64,000 bases of DNA from Mycobacterium stomatepiae (GTDB taxonomy: Bacteria > Actinomycetota > Actinomycetes > Mycobacteriales > Mycobacteriaceae), in contig NZ_AP022587.1 of assembly GCF_010731715.1 (NCBI RefSeq), positions 1,984,001-2,048,000 of the forward strand, given 5' to 3'. The position numbers and the translations under genes were made by a program. The notes under the pieces were generated by a model, which saw only the letters and a program-made list of their open reading frames with translations, made no database searches and had not been told where the DNA came from. Below, in pieces: positions 35,037 to 44,894 of this stretch (position 1 is the stretch's first letter; each line of letters opens with the position of its first letter).

Positions 35037-37298
35037 GTGACTGTGCACGACAAAGATGTCAGCTACATCCGCACGCATGACGACCTGCCGCCCGTCGCCA
35101 TCATCGACCGCTCCCCCATCACCGTCCGGAACAAGATCGTCTTCGCGATCATCGCGGCGATCGGTGCCGTCGCCTGGGCGATCATCGCGTTCCTGCGCGG
35201 GGAGCCTGTGAACGCCGTCTGGATCGTGGTCGCGGCGATCTGTACCTACATTCTCGGTTTCCGCTTTTATGCGCGGTTGATCGAAATGAAGATCGTCCGC
35301 CCACGTGACGACCACGCCACACCCGCCGAGATTTTCGACGACGGCACCGACTACGTGCCCACCGACCGCCGGGTGCTGTTCGGCCATCACTTCGCCGCGA
35401 TCGCCGGAGCCGGACCACTCGTCGGCCCGGTGCTGGCCACTCAGATGGGCTACCTGCCCTGCAGCATCTGGATCATCGTCGGCGCGGTGTTCGCCGGCGC
35501 CGTCCAGGACTACTTGGTGCTGTGGATCTCCACCCGGCGCCGGGGCCGGTCGCTGGGCCAGATGGCCCACGACGAGCTGGGCAACATCGGCGGCGCCGCC
35601 GCGATCGTCGGCGTCCTCGTCATCATGGTGATGATCATCGCGGTGCTGGCACTGGTGGTGGTGCGTGGTCTGGCCCAGAGCCCGTGGGGTGTGTTCTCCA
35701 TCGCGATGACCATCCCGATCGCCATCTTTATGGGCTGCTACCTGCGGTTCCTGCGACCGGGCCGAGTGGGCGAAGTATCGCTGATCGGCTTCGTGTTGCT
35801 GATGGCCGCCGTCGCCTCCGGCAGCTGGGTCAGCGAAACCTCTTGGGGCGCATCCTGGTTCACCCTGTCCGCGGTGACGGTCTCCTGGTTGATCACGATC
35901 TACGGCTTCGTGGCGTCGGTGCTGCCGGTGTGGTTGCTGCTGGCGCCGCGCGACTACCTGTCGACGTTCATGAAGGTCGGCGCCATCGCGTTGCTGGCGG
36001 TCGGCATCTTCATCGCGCACCCGCTGCTGGCGGCACCCGCGGTCTCCCGGTTCGCCTCCAGTGGCGACGGCCCGGTGCTTCCCGGCGCGCTCTTCCCGTT
36101 CCTGTTCATCACGATCGCGTGCGGCGCGCTCTCCGGTTTTCACGCGCTGATCTCCTCGGGGACGACGCCGAAGCTGCTGGAGAAGGAAAGTCAGATGCGT
36201 TTCATCGGCTACGGCGGCATGCTCACCGAATCCTTCGTCGCCGTGATGGCGCTGATCAGCGCGTCGATCCTGGACCAGCACGTGTACTTCGCCCTCAACG
36301 CTCCGGCCGCACAGACCGGCGGTACCGCGGCGACGGCGGCGGACTACGTGAATGGACTCGGCTTGACCGGAACTCCGGCGACCGCGGACCAACTCAACCA
36401 GGCCGCCACGAGCGTCGGCGAAAAGTCGATCGTGTCGCGCACCGGCGGAGCCCCGACGTTGGCGGTCGGCATGTCCGAGATCCTGTACCGGGTGTTCGGC
36501 GGCGCCGGTCTCAAGGCGTTCTGGTATCACTTCGCGATCATGTTCGAGGCACTGTTCATCCTGACCGCCGTCGATGCGGGCACCCGGGTCGCGCGTTTCA
36601 TGCTCTCCGACGCACTCGGCAACCTGGGCGGCCCGCTGGCCAAGCTGCAGAATCCGAGCTGGCGCCCCGGCGTGTGGGGTTGCAGCCTGGCCGTGTGCGC
36701 GGGCTGGGGCGGCATCCTGCTGATGGGCGTGACCGACCCGCTCGGCGGGATCAACACGCTGTTCCCCCTGTTCGGTATCGCCAACCAGCTGCTCGCGGCG
36801 ATCGCACTGACCGTGATCACCGTGATCGTCATCAAGAAGGGCCTGCTGCGGTGGGCGTGGATTCCGGGTGCCCCGCTCGCATGGGATCTGACGGTCACGC
36901 TGACCGCGTCGTGGCAGAAAATCTTCTCCGCCGATCCCGCGATCGGCTACTGGACACAGCACTCCCAATATTCGGCCGCCCGCGACGCGGGCAAGACGGC
37001 CTTCGGGTCGGCCAAGAATGTCCACCAGCTCGACGAAGTCATCAGGAACACCTTCATCCAGGGCACGCTGTCGATACTTTTCGCGGCCGTGGTGGTCATC
37101 GTATTGATCGCCGGAATTGTGGTCTCGCTGAAGGCAATTCGCGGTGGCGGGCGGCCGTTGACCGAGGATGACCCGATACCGTCGAAGGTGTTCGCGCCCG
37201 CGGGCCTGATTGCCACCGCCGCCGAGCGGGAGGTGCAGCGGCAGTGGGACGCGCCGCGGGTATCGATGTCCGGCGAGCGCCACGCCGGACAAAGCTAG
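35037..37298 (+). CDS. cstA: carbon starvation protein A family transporter
   Basis: 753 residues from GTG 35037; TTG at 35031 would be one turn longer but the -10 box argues for GTG. A polytopic membrane protein with roughly 16-18 hydrophobic segments. CstA motifs: HFAAIAGAGPLVGPVLATQMGYLP near residue 120, PGRVGEVSLIGF, FALTTVDAGTR-like FILTAVDAGTRVARF near residue 520, and LFGIANQLLAAIAL. The family imports peptides or pyruvate during carbon starvation. Same gene order, ligB-cstA, as M. tuberculosis Rv3062-Rv3063. Confidence 0.95.
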   Translation: MTVHDKDVSYIRTHDDLPPVAIIDRSPITVRNKIVFAIIAAIGAVAWAIIAFLRGEPVNAVWIVVAAICTYILGFRFYARLIEMKIVRPRDDHATPAEIFDDGTDYVPTDRRVLFGHHFAAIAGAGPLVGPVLATQMGYLPCSIWIIVGAVFAGAVQDYLVLWISTRRRGRSLGQMAHDELGNIGGAAAIVGVLVIMVMIIAVLALVVVRGLAQSPWGVFSIAMTIPIAIFMGCYLRFLRPGRVGEVSLIGFVLLMAAVASGSWVSETSWGASWFTLSAVTVSWLITIYGFVASVLPVWLLLAPRDYLSTFMKVGAIALLAVGIFIAHPLLAAPAVSRFASSGDGPVLPGALFPFLFITIACGALSGFHALISSGTTPKLLEKESQMRFIGYGGMLTESFVAVMALISASILDQHVYFALNAPAAQTGGTAATAADYVNGLGLTGTPATADQLNQAATSVGEKSIVSRTGGAPTLAVGMSEILYRVFGGAGLKAFWYHFAIMFEALFILTAVDAGTRVARFMLSDALGNLGGPLAKLQNPSWRPGVWGCSLAVCAGWGGILLMGVTDPLGGINTLFPLFGIANQLLAAIALTVITVIVIKKGLLRWAWIPGAPLAWDLTVTLTASWQKIFSADPAIGYWTQHSQYSAARDAGKTAFGSAKNVHQLDEVIRNTFIQGTLSILFAAVVVIVLIAGIVVSLKAIRGGGRPLTEDDPIPSKVFAPAGLIATAAEREVQRQWDAPRVSMSGERHAGQS

Positions 37299-37337
37299 AG
37301 TCCCGAAGTTGCCTGCACCGCCCTAAGATTGTGCGGA

Positions 37338-38852
37338 ATGAGAGTCGGTATCGACTTCGGCACCACCCACACTGTCGTCGCACTCGTCGACCGGGGTAAC
37401 TACCCGGTCGTCTCGTTCGACGGCGTCGATGCATGGCCTTCGCTCATCGCCGCCAACGCGGCCGGCGAGCTGCGCTTCGGCGTGGATGCCGCCGCCGTGC
37501 GCCACGACCCGAAATGGTCGGTGCTGCGATCGGTCAAACGCCTGCTCAACGACGCCGGACCACAATCCGAGGTGACGCTGGCGGGCCGCAGCTATCGGTT
37601 GACCGAACTGCTCACGGGCTTTCTGGCTCAGCTGAAAAGCGATCTTCTGCAACGCTCGAATGGCAGCCTGACGCCGGGCGACACCATCGAGGCGGCCATC
37701 AGCGTGCCTCCCAATGCGTCGAGTGCCCAGCGTTTGTTGACGCTGGATGCGTTCGTGGCGGCGGGTTTTCACGTCGTCGCGCTGCTGAACGAGCCGTCCG
37801 CCGCGAGCCTGGAGTACGCCCATCGATACCGCTCCACGATCACCGCCAAACGTGAATACGTGCTCATCTACGACCTCGGCGGTGGCACTTTCGACGCGTC
37901 GCTGCTCAAGATGACCGGACATTCGAACGAGGTGGTGATCAGCGAAGGCATCCAACGTCTGGGCGGTGAGGATTTCGACGAGGCGATTGTGCGGCTCGTC
38001 GTCGACGGCGCGAAACTGCGTGACGTGGGTGCCGGCGCGCTCGCCCTGCTGCGCGAGGAGTGCGCGACGCGCAAGGAGGCCGTCGGGCCACAGACCCGCC
38101 GCTTCCTGGTCGACCTGACGGGAATAGAGGACGGGGTCGACCGACCACCATTTTCGTGCGGCATCGATGATGTCTACTCGGCGTGCGGGCCGCTCGTCAC
38201 GCCCACGATCGACCTGCTCAACCGCATCCTGCACGACGACAGCCGGAATGTGGCGTGGTCCGAGGTCGCGGGCATCTACGTGGTGGGCGGGGCCGGCGGC
38301 TTTCCGCTCATCTCCCGGATGCTGCGGGCCACCTTCGGTGACAAGCGGGTCAAACGCTCACCGCATCCGTTTGCCGCCACGGCCATCGGCCTCGCCGTGT
38401 TTCTCGACAAGGAGTCCGGTTTCGCGTTGTCCGAACGCTTTTCGCGACACTTCGGTGTCTTCCGCGAGGCCGAGGCCGGCGCCGGCGTCGTCTTCGATCC
38501 GATCGTGGGCAAAGACGTCTCGCTGCCCCCCGACGGCGATACTCCGCTCGTCGTCCGGCGTACCTACCGGGCGGCGCACAACATCGGGCACTTCCGTTTC
38601 GTGGAGTGCAGCCGCCTGGTCAACGGCCGCCCCGACGGGGATGTGACGCCCTACGATCCGGTCCTCTTCCCATTCGATCCCGCGCTGCACGACCGCGACG
38701 ACCTCGGGCGCCGGCCCGTCGGCCGGTGGACGGACGGGCCGGATGTCGAGGAGCGCTACGTCGCGCCCAGCGGCGCCGTGGAGGTGACGCTCACGACGCA
38801 ACCGGGCGGTTTCATGCGGACCTACCGCCTGGAGCGGCGCGCATCCGCATAG
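37338..38852 (+). CDS. Hsp70-family ATPase, DnaK-like but divergent
   Basis: 504 residues from ATG 37338. The actin-like ATPase core is complete: phosphate-1 GIDFGTTHT, phosphate-2 IYDLGGGTFDASLL, adenosine loop VVGGAGGFPLI, and NEPSAASLEYA as connect-1. It is shorter than DnaK, and the part after about residue 350 has no recognisable substrate-binding beta domain or C-terminal lid. In mycobacteria such proteins are seen apart from the grpE/dnaJ genes, and no co-chaperone is adjacent here. Role unknown. Confidence 0.88.
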   Translation: MRVGIDFGTTHTVVALVDRGNYPVVSFDGVDAWPSLIAANAAGELRFGVDAAAVRHDPKWSVLRSVKRLLNDAGPQSEVTLAGRSYRLTELLTGFLAQLKSDLLQRSNGSLTPGDTIEAAISVPPNASSAQRLLTLDAFVAAGFHVVALLNEPSAASLEYAHRYRSTITAKREYVLIYDLGGGTFDASLLKMTGHSNEVVISEGIQRLGGEDFDEAIVRLVVDGAKLRDVGAGALALLREECATRKEAVGPQTRRFLVDLTGIEDGVDRPPFSCGIDDVYSACGPLVTPTIDLLNRILHDDSRNVAWSEVAGIYVVGGAGGFPLISRMLRATFGDKRVKRSPHPFAATAIGLAVFLDKESGFALSERFSRHFGVFREAEAGAGVVFDPIVGKDVSLPPDGDTPLVVRRTYRAAHNIGHFRFVECSRLVNGRPDGDVTPYDPVLFPFDPALHDRDDLGRRPVGRWTDGPDVEERYVAPSGAVEVTLTTQPGGFMRTYRLERRASA

Positions 38853-38862
38853 CGCCTCGCCG

Positions 38863-38915
38863 AACGTCGGCTTGTCGGGCCGCGATGCGCCGAAATCACA
38901 CCCGAAGCCGACGTT
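38863..38915. terminator. inverted repeat after the Hsp70-like gene
   Basis: AACGTCGGCTT (38863-38873) and AAGCCGACGTT (38905-38915) are perfect complements of 11 bp with a 31-nt loop. It lies between the Hsp70-like gene and ppk2; it may end the first transcript, though the loop is long and no T-run follows. Confidence 0.45.
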
Positions 38916-38946
38916 GGGCAGTCCGGCTGCGGGGTAAGCGTCATGC

Positions 38947-39834
38947 ATGGCTGAGATAGATCTCGAAGCCCTGTCCACTCCCGAACACGGCTACACCGTC
39001 AACGACGACGACGACGACGATGACGACGACCCGATCCTGCTCGACCGGGACGGCAATCACGTGCAGACGTGGCGCGAACGATATCCGTACGACCACCGGA
39101 TGTCGCGCGACGAATACGAGTATCTGAAGCGGCGCCTGCAAATCGAGCTGCTCAAGCTGCAAAATCACAGCAAGCGCACCGGCGCCAGGCACGCGATCGT
39201 CTTCGAGGGACGCGACGCGGCCGGCAAGGGGGGCACCATTCAGCGATTCATGGAACACCTCAATCCGCGTGGTGCGCGGGTCGTGGCGCTGGAGAAGCCG
39301 ACCGAGCGCGAGCAGACGCAGTGGTATTTCCAGCGCTACATCAAGCACCTGCCGTCCGGCGGGGAGATGGTGCTGTTCGACCGGTCGTGGTACCACCGGG
39401 CCGGCGTCGAACGAGTAATGGGTTTTTGTTCAACCGATCAATACGCTGAATTCATCGAGCAGACGCCGCTTTTCGAAGGAATGTTGGTCGCCAATGGGAT
39501 CAGCCTGACCAAGTTCTGGTTTTCCGTTTCCCCGGCCGAGCAGCGCACCCGCTTCGCCATCCGGCTGGTCGATCCGGTCCGGAATTGGAAGTTCTCGCCG
39601 ATGGACATGGAGTCGATCGATCGGTGGCAGGAGTACACCGCGGCGAAGGAAGCGATGTTCAAAGCGACCGATACCGACGTTGCGCCGTGGATCGTGGTGC
39701 GTAGCAACGACAAGAAGCGGGCCCGTATCAACGCCATGCGCTATGTCCTCGCCAAATGCGACTACGACGACAAGGACGACGAGGTCGTGGGTGAGCCGGA
39801 TCCGTTGATTGTGGGCCGCGCGCTGACGGACTGA
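38947..39834 (+). CDS. ppk2: polyphosphate kinase 2
   Basis: 295 residues, as in M. tuberculosis Rv3232c. Walker A GRDAAGKGGT at about 88-97, lid module with RARV and QTQWYFQRYI, Walker B LFDRSWYHRAGVERVMGF. PPK2 uses polyphosphate to phosphorylate GDP or ADP. Residues 20-28 are nine consecutive Asp encoded by a GAC microsatellite (39004-39030), which is unusual. The location, next to the Hsp70-like gene, differs from M. tuberculosis. Confidence 0.93.
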   Translation: MAEIDLEALSTPEHGYTVNDDDDDDDDDPILLDRDGNHVQTWRERYPYDHRMSRDEYEYLKRRLQIELLKLQNHSKRTGARHAIVFEGRDAAGKGGTIQRFMEHLNPRGARVVALEKPTEREQTQWYFQRYIKHLPSGGEMVLFDRSWYHRAGVERVMGFCSTDQYAEFIEQTPLFEGMLVANGISLTKFWFSVSPAEQRTRFAIRLVDPVRNWKFSPMDMESIDRWQEYTAAKEAMFKATDTDVAPWIVVRSNDKKRARINAMRYVLAKCDYDDKDDEVVGEPDPLIVGRALTD

Positions 39835-39882
39835 GCTAGAAACAATGCGGTGATGATTGCGCAACGAGGAAGAGGACCACCC

Positions 39883-40656
39883 ATGCCCACCTGGCTCATC
39901 ACCGGCTGCTCGACCGGGCTCGGCCGAGCACTCGCCGAAGCTGTCATCGAGGCCGGTCACGATGCCGTCGTCACCGCGCGCGACGCCGCAAAGGTCGCCG
40001 ACCTGGCGGACATCGCTCCCGATCGGGTGCTGCACGTCGCGCTCGACGTAACCCAGCCCGGCCAGATCGACTCGGCCGTGCAGCAGGCCCAGGGGCGATT
40101 CGGGGCGGTTGACGTGTTGGTCAACAACGCCGGTTACGGGTATCGCGCCGCGGTCGAAGAAGGCGACGACGCCGAAGTCCGAACCCTGTTCGAGACGCAC
40201 TTCTTCGGCGCCGTCGCGATGATCAAGACCGTGCTGCCCGGCATGCGGGCGCGCCGCAGCGGCGCGATCGTGAACATCTCCTCGATCGGTGCGCAATTGA
40301 CGCCGGTGGGCTCCGGCTACTACGCCGCCGCGAAGGCAGCGCTCGAAGGCATGAGCGGCGCACTTCGCGGCGAGTTGGCCCCGCTCGGTATTTCGGTGAC
40401 GGTCGTTGAGCCGGGCGCCTTTCGCACCGACTTCGCCGGACAGCGTCGCAAGGAAAACGACACCATGGACGGCAATCAGGCCGGCGACCCCGCTAAAGCC
40501 GGCGCCGCGATCGTTACCGCTGTCGAATCCGGTGAGCCGCCCGCATTCCTGCTTCTGGGTCCCGACGCGCTTGCGTTCTATCGTTACACCGCGGAAGCCC
40601 GTGCGACCGAGATCGCAAAATGGGAACAGCTGACCAGCGGCACGAACTTCGACTGA
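39883..40656 (+). CDS. short-chain dehydrogenase/reductase
   Basis: 257 residues from ATG 39883 (MPTWLITGCSTGLG). Cofactor loop TGCSTGLGRA, NNAGYGYRAAVEE, catalytic Ser in NISSIGA and YYAAAK. The GYRAAVEEGDDAE stretch marks the oxidoreductase/retinol-dehydrogenase-like bacterial SDR group. No regulator is attached. It converges with the FMO pseudogene, whose stop is 1 bp away. Confidence 0.9.
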   Translation: MPTWLITGCSTGLGRALAEAVIEAGHDAVVTARDAAKVADLADIAPDRVLHVALDVTQPGQIDSAVQQAQGRFGAVDVLVNNAGYGYRAAVEEGDDAEVRTLFETHFFGAVAMIKTVLPGMRARRSGAIVNISSIGAQLTPVGSGYYAAAKAALEGMSGALRGELAPLGISVTVVEPGAFRTDFAGQRRKENDTMDGNQAGDPAKAGAAIVTAVESGEPPAFLLLGPDALAFYRYTAEARATEIAKWEQLTSGTNFD

Positions 40657-40657
40657 C

Positions 40658-41784
40658 TCACCGTTCGTCCGAAGCTATCCGTTTGGCAAGCGCCCGTGAC
40701 TGTTTGGCCAGGTAGCCGATCAACGCGGGCCGGCTCACGATCCCGTGGAAGTACAGTCCATCGGCGGCGGGTGCCGGCACCAAATGAAGAGGTACGCCGC
40801 CGGACGTGAGTACACCCAGGTGGCCGACCAACGGCTGCAACCCGGTCCGGTAGCCCGTTGCCGCGATCACGGCGTCGGGGTTGATTCGTCGACCGTCTGC
40901 CAGCACGACGTCGCTTCCCTCGAACGCGCACAGCGCGGGCACGACTTCGACGGATCCCGCACGGATGGCGTCGATGACCTCGGGGTCGATAACCGTCGGC
41001 GCGACATGCAGCCGATGTGCCCTGGCGAACGGCCCTTCGGAAGGCACCGGCAGGCCGAACTCGCTGAGGTCCCCGAACGCCTTGAGACGCGCGGCGGTCG
41101 CGATCCGGTCGGATAGCCGCGCGGGCAGATGGTAGAGGGGAATCGAGACCACGTCATTGGGAAGACCAGCAGGACCGTTGCGCGGCATGATGTTTGGTGG
41201 TGTGCGCACCGACAGCCAGACTTTGGCGGTCGTGCCCGTGCTCAGGTCGTGGGCGATTTCCATCCCCGACGATCCCGAACCGACCACGAGCACTCGCTCA
41301 CCCGCGTACGGCGCCGGATTGCGGTAGCCGCACGAGTGCGATAGCTCACCGGCGAAGCTGCCCGGCCAGTCCGGTACGACCGGTGTGTGTGTTGATAACC
41401 GGTGGCGATCACGACGTGTCGTGCCTTGATCTCGCCGTCGGATGTGCTCACCAACCATCCCGACGATTCCCGGTTGATCCGCTTGACCTCCGTGTTGACG
41501 CGTAGCTCGACACCCGGCGCGCGGGCGTGGCGTTCAAAGTGTTCGACCACTTGGTCGCGACTCGGATAGACCGGAGTGCCTTTGGGATAGCCCCTTCCGG
41601 GCAGATGCGAGAACTGCCGACCGGTGTTCAGTTTGAGACGGTCGTAGCGGCCGCGCCAGGCCGCGGCCACTTGCGCGGCCCGCTCGACGACGAGCGATGG
41701 GATACCCACGTCGCGAAGGCTCAGTGCCGCGGAGATTCCCGCGGGCCCCGAACCGATGATCACGACACCGCGGTCACCCAGCAT
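40658..41784 (-). pseudogene. flavin-containing monooxygenase broken in an AC repeat
   Basis: The N-terminal frame from ATG 41784 has VVIIGSGPAGIS and FSHLPGRGYPKGTPVYPSRDQVV and reaches ARHVVIATGYQHT. There it derails. The second frame resumes with TPVVPDWPGSFAGELSHSCGYRN and VLVVGSGSSGMEIAHDLS and runs to the end at 40658. The junction is a CAACACACACACC run (forward strand TGTGTGTG near 41382-41394), and deletion of one AC pair restores the frame. The protein would be a class B FMO with FAD and NADPH sites. It follows fadD and the HsaA-like gene on the same strand. Confidence 0.85.
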
Positions 41785-41928
41785 CGGCGCTTCGGCCGGC
41801 TTCGACCAACCGGTGTAGGTGACGGCATCGCGCGGTATCTGCTCCCGGCTGGTATCGCTTGACCCGATCGAGCACCCCGGTCGCGGTCGCTGGACCTTCC
41901 GGCGAGGCGCCGGACCCCCGTTCAATCG

Positions 41929-43513
41929 TCATGGTTGACGCCCGCGGAGATCCTTACGCAAAATCTTGCCCGTCGGCGACTTCGGGATCTTGTCGACGAA
42001 CTCGACCTGACGAATCTTTTTGTAGGGAGCGACCTTTGCTGCGACGAAGTCGATGACCTCGCCTTTCGCGAGCGCCACGCCACTCTGTCTTACGACGAAG
42101 GCCTTCGGGATCTCCTCACCCGAAACATTATGGATCACACCGACAACCGCGACGTCAGCGATGCCGGGATGGGTCAACAGGAGTGCCTCGAGTTCAGCCG
42201 GTGCGACCTGATAGCCCTTGTACTTGATGAGCTCCTTGAGTCGGTCGACGATGTAGACGCAGCCCTCAGCATCCACCCGCGCCAGATCGCCGGTATGCAG
42301 AAATCCGTCGGCATCGATGATCTCGGCGGTCGCGGCAACGTTACCCAGATAGCCCGCCATCACATTGGGGCCACGGAAGCACAGTTCACCCGGCTCGCTC
42401 AAACCCTCAGCCGGAACTGGTATCTCGTCTCCCGTCTCGATGTCGACGATCTTGCTCTCCGAGTTCGGCACGGCCCAGCCACATGAGCTGACGGGAGCCT
42501 TCACGCCGGTCGGATGCCGGCCTTCCAGCGGAATGACATGGCTGGCCGGACTTAGTTCGGTCATCCCGTACGCCTGCACGATGCGGCATCCGAGTCGTTC
42601 TGTCACCGCCTTGGCAAGTTCTTCATCCAGCGGTGCGGCCGCGGACGTAAGTGTGTGCAGGGAAGACAGATCATATGAATCGACGATTGGGTCCTTGGCC
42701 AACGCGACGGCCACCGGCGGCGCAATGTAAGCCTGTGTGACGCAGTAGTTCTGGATGGTGGCCAAAAACGCGGCCAGGTCGAACGCCGGCATGACGACTA
42801 GCCGCGCTCGGTCTCGCATCGCTGCGCACAAGAGCCCGGTCAACCCGTAGCTGTGAAAGAACGGAACCACCGCGATCAGTGTCTCATCGGGACCCACGCC
42901 TGACACTGGGTGCAATTGGGCTACGTTGGCGACGAGATTGCGATGGGTCAGCATCACGCCCTTGGGTTTCCCGGTGGTCCCCGAGCTGAAGGGAAGGACC
43001 GCCACATGGGTCGCGGGATCGAAAGCAACCTCGGGACCTGCACTGCCACTTGGATTTACGATATCGTCAATATCGAGCAGCAGCACATCGCCGGTGGATA
43101 GGCCCGCCGCGTTGGCCGCCTTCTCGGCCTGCTTGCGGAATCGTGGCGCCGCGATCAGCAGTCGCGCGCCGGAATCTCCCAATTGACGCGCGATCTCGTC
43201 CACCGTGAACAAGACATTGATCGGAGTGGCCGTCGCGCCCGTCCGCAGGATTCCGTGCAACGCGACCGCGAACGCTGCGCTGTTCGGCGACAGCAGCGCC
43301 ACCACGTCGCCGACACCGATGCCACGTTGCACCAATGGCGCATGCGAAAGACTGGATCCGGGCGACCAACGCGCGGTAGCTCAGTTCGGTTCCGGTCGCG
43401 GTCTCGACAAGCGCAATTCGATCGCCGTCGACCTCGCCAAGGTCGCCGAAGACGTACTCGTACACACCGGTGTCCGGAATGACGACGTCGGGAAACGGGC
43501 TTACGAAATTCAT
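41929..43513 (-). pseudogene. fadD: acyl-CoA ligase (fadD) with a +1 frameshift
   Basis: The first frame from ATG 43513 has MNFVSPFPDVVIPD and reads to YRALVARIQSFACAIG. The second resumes at VQRGIGVGDVVALLSPN and encodes the rest: P-loop FSSGTTGKPKGVMLTH, YGMTELSPASH, TGDLARVDAEG, KYKGYQVAPAELE and the catalytic Lys in KSPTGKILRKDLR. The junction is near 43333-43340 and needs loss of one base; 1585 nt equals 528 codons plus one. An intact form would be a 527-residue adenylate-forming ligase, similar to 4-coumarate-CoA ligases. Confidence 0.88.
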
Positions 43514-43539
43514 GATGGCTCCTTCGCATCAGGGATGGT

Positions 43540-43707
43540 TCAGTCGCGACCGGTTTCGATGATCTTTTCGGCCAGACCAATTGGGTTGGTGAAGATAACT
43601 TGGCGATTTCCCGGCATTTGAATGAGCCGGTACCTCGCGAGCCGGCTGGACACCCGGGGTTGCCAGCCCCACTCACCGGGTGGCAGCGTTCTGTCGTCGG
43701 TACCCAT
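43540..43707 (-). CDS. small ORF between the hydroxylase and fadD
   Basis: 55 residues, starting ATG 43707, 6 bp after the hydroxylase stop. The sequence (PPGEWGWQPRVSSRLARYRL, then MPGNRQVIFTNPIGLAEKII) looks like real protein and fills the gap in the operon exactly. I do not recognise the family. It could be a small subunit or the remnant of a larger gene. Confidence 0.45.
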   Translation of the reverse strand: MGTDDRTLPPGEWGWQPRVSSRLARYRLIQMPGNRQVIFTNPIGLAEKIIETGRD

Positions 43708-43712
43708 CCCAT

Positions 43713-44894
43713 TCACACCAATGGGGCGATGCGTTCGGACACGCCCAGCAGTGACTTTCCGTAGATCTCGTAACCGACAAAGGAGTTCAATGCGGCGTGC
43801 CGCGCGGCGACGTTAGCGTCTCGCCAATACTGCTGCATCGCACTGGAATCGGCGAAACTGCCCGCGCCGTGGACATTGATCAGCGTCTGTATCGCTTCGA
43901 GCACTTGCCGTGCGGCGTAGCCGCACTGTGCTCGCGCTTGAGCGCGGAGTGGGTATCCCGCCTCACCGTTGACCATCTGACCGGCGTCCAATGCGTCGGC
44001 GACCTCGTAGGCGTGCAGCCTGGCGGTCCGCAGCTTGAGCTTCGCCTCGGCGACCTGTATCTGCACGCCCGCCGAATCACTTTGGTGGACAAAGGATGTG
44101 TTGGCAAGCGGCTTCGACGGAGCCGTCTGAAGCACCAGGTCCGCAGCCGCTCGACCAAGACCCAGCAGCGGGCCCAAGAGAAGCAGGGCGGCCATCGGGG
44201 CCAATGGGAGGTGATACCCGGAATCACCTCCCGACGATCGCCCGCTCGCCAGCGTGCCGAATGCGATCGCGCGGTGCTCCGGCACGAAAACCTCTTCGGC
44301 CAATAATGTTTGACTCGCGGTGCCGCGCATACCGGCCGTGTGCCAGGTGTCGCGCAGCCGCACCTCGAATGCCGGCACGAAACACAGGTAGGTCTCTATG
44401 TCGCCGCTGTCCTGACGCGGCACCGCGACGCCAATCGAGGCCCAGTCGGCGTGTGGGGCGCCCGATGCGTATGACCAGCTTCCGCTGATCGAGAATCCCC
44501 CATCCACGCGCCGCGCGCTGCCCGGGGCGAGTCCGCCGGCGATCCGGGTGTCCGGTGTACCGAAGATCTCGGATTGGGCCTGCTCCGAGCCATGCCGCGC
44601 CACGACCGCGGCCGCGGCAGCGATGCTCACTAGCCACGCCGCCGATGCGTTTGCCTGGCAGAGCGTTTCGGCGATCTCGAGCATCGTCCGTTGCCGGGCG
44701 TGCACACCCCCGAATCGACGCGGCTTGAGCAAGCGGAAAAAGCCCGCGTCGGTCAGTGCGTCAATCGCCTCGTCCGGCAGTTTGCGCATCGCCTCGCTCG
44801 CCAGCGTGCTGTCCCGAAGTAGCGGCTGCAAGCGCACCGCATCCGCCAACAGCTCTTCATGTGCTGCGGGACACTCTGCTGACGATGTAGTCAT
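43713..44894 (-). CDS. acyl-CoA-dehydrogenase-fold flavin monooxygenase, HsaA-like
   Basis: 393 residues from ATG 44894, with GGAGTGAG just upstream. It has the acyl-CoA dehydrogenase fold but the HsaA/HpaB-type sequence: LPDEAIDALTDAGFFRLLKPRRFGG, TLCQANASAAWLVSI, SGSWSYASGAPHADWASIG, and the C-terminal GYAARQVLEAIQTLINVHGAGS. Such enzymes use reduced flavin from a partner to hydroxylate aromatics or remove sulfur. First gene of a same-strand run with the small ORF, fadD and FMO; an AraC regulator is divergent. Confidence 0.85.
   Translation of the reverse strand: MTTSSAECPAAHEELLADAVRLQPLLRDSTLASEAMRKLPDEAIDALTDAGFFRLLKPRRFGGVHARQRTMLEIAETLCQANASAAWLVSIAAAAAVVARHGSEQAQSEIFGTPDTRIAGGLAPGSARRVDGGFSISGSWSYASGAPHADWASIGVAVPRQDSGDIETYLCFVPAFEVRLRDTWHTAGMRGTASQTLLAEEVFVPEHRAIAFGTLASGRSSGGDSGYHLPLAPMAALLLLGPLLGLGRAAADLVLQTAPSKPLANTSFVHQSDSAGVQIQVAEAKLKLRTARLHAYEVADALDAGQMVNGEAGYPLRAQARAQCGYAARQVLEAIQTLINVHGAGSFADSSAMQQYWRDANVAARHAALNSFVGYEIYGKSLLGVSERIAPLV

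Noticed and set aside
34497..37292. 931-codon open frame on the minus strand opposite cstA
   Set aside because: Arg/Gly/His-rich with no domain pattern; it mirrors the real cstA and ligB codons, an antisense artefact of high GC.
39004..39030. Short tandem repeat as CRISPR
   Set aside because: A GAC codon run with no spacers; it encodes poly-Asp in PPK2.
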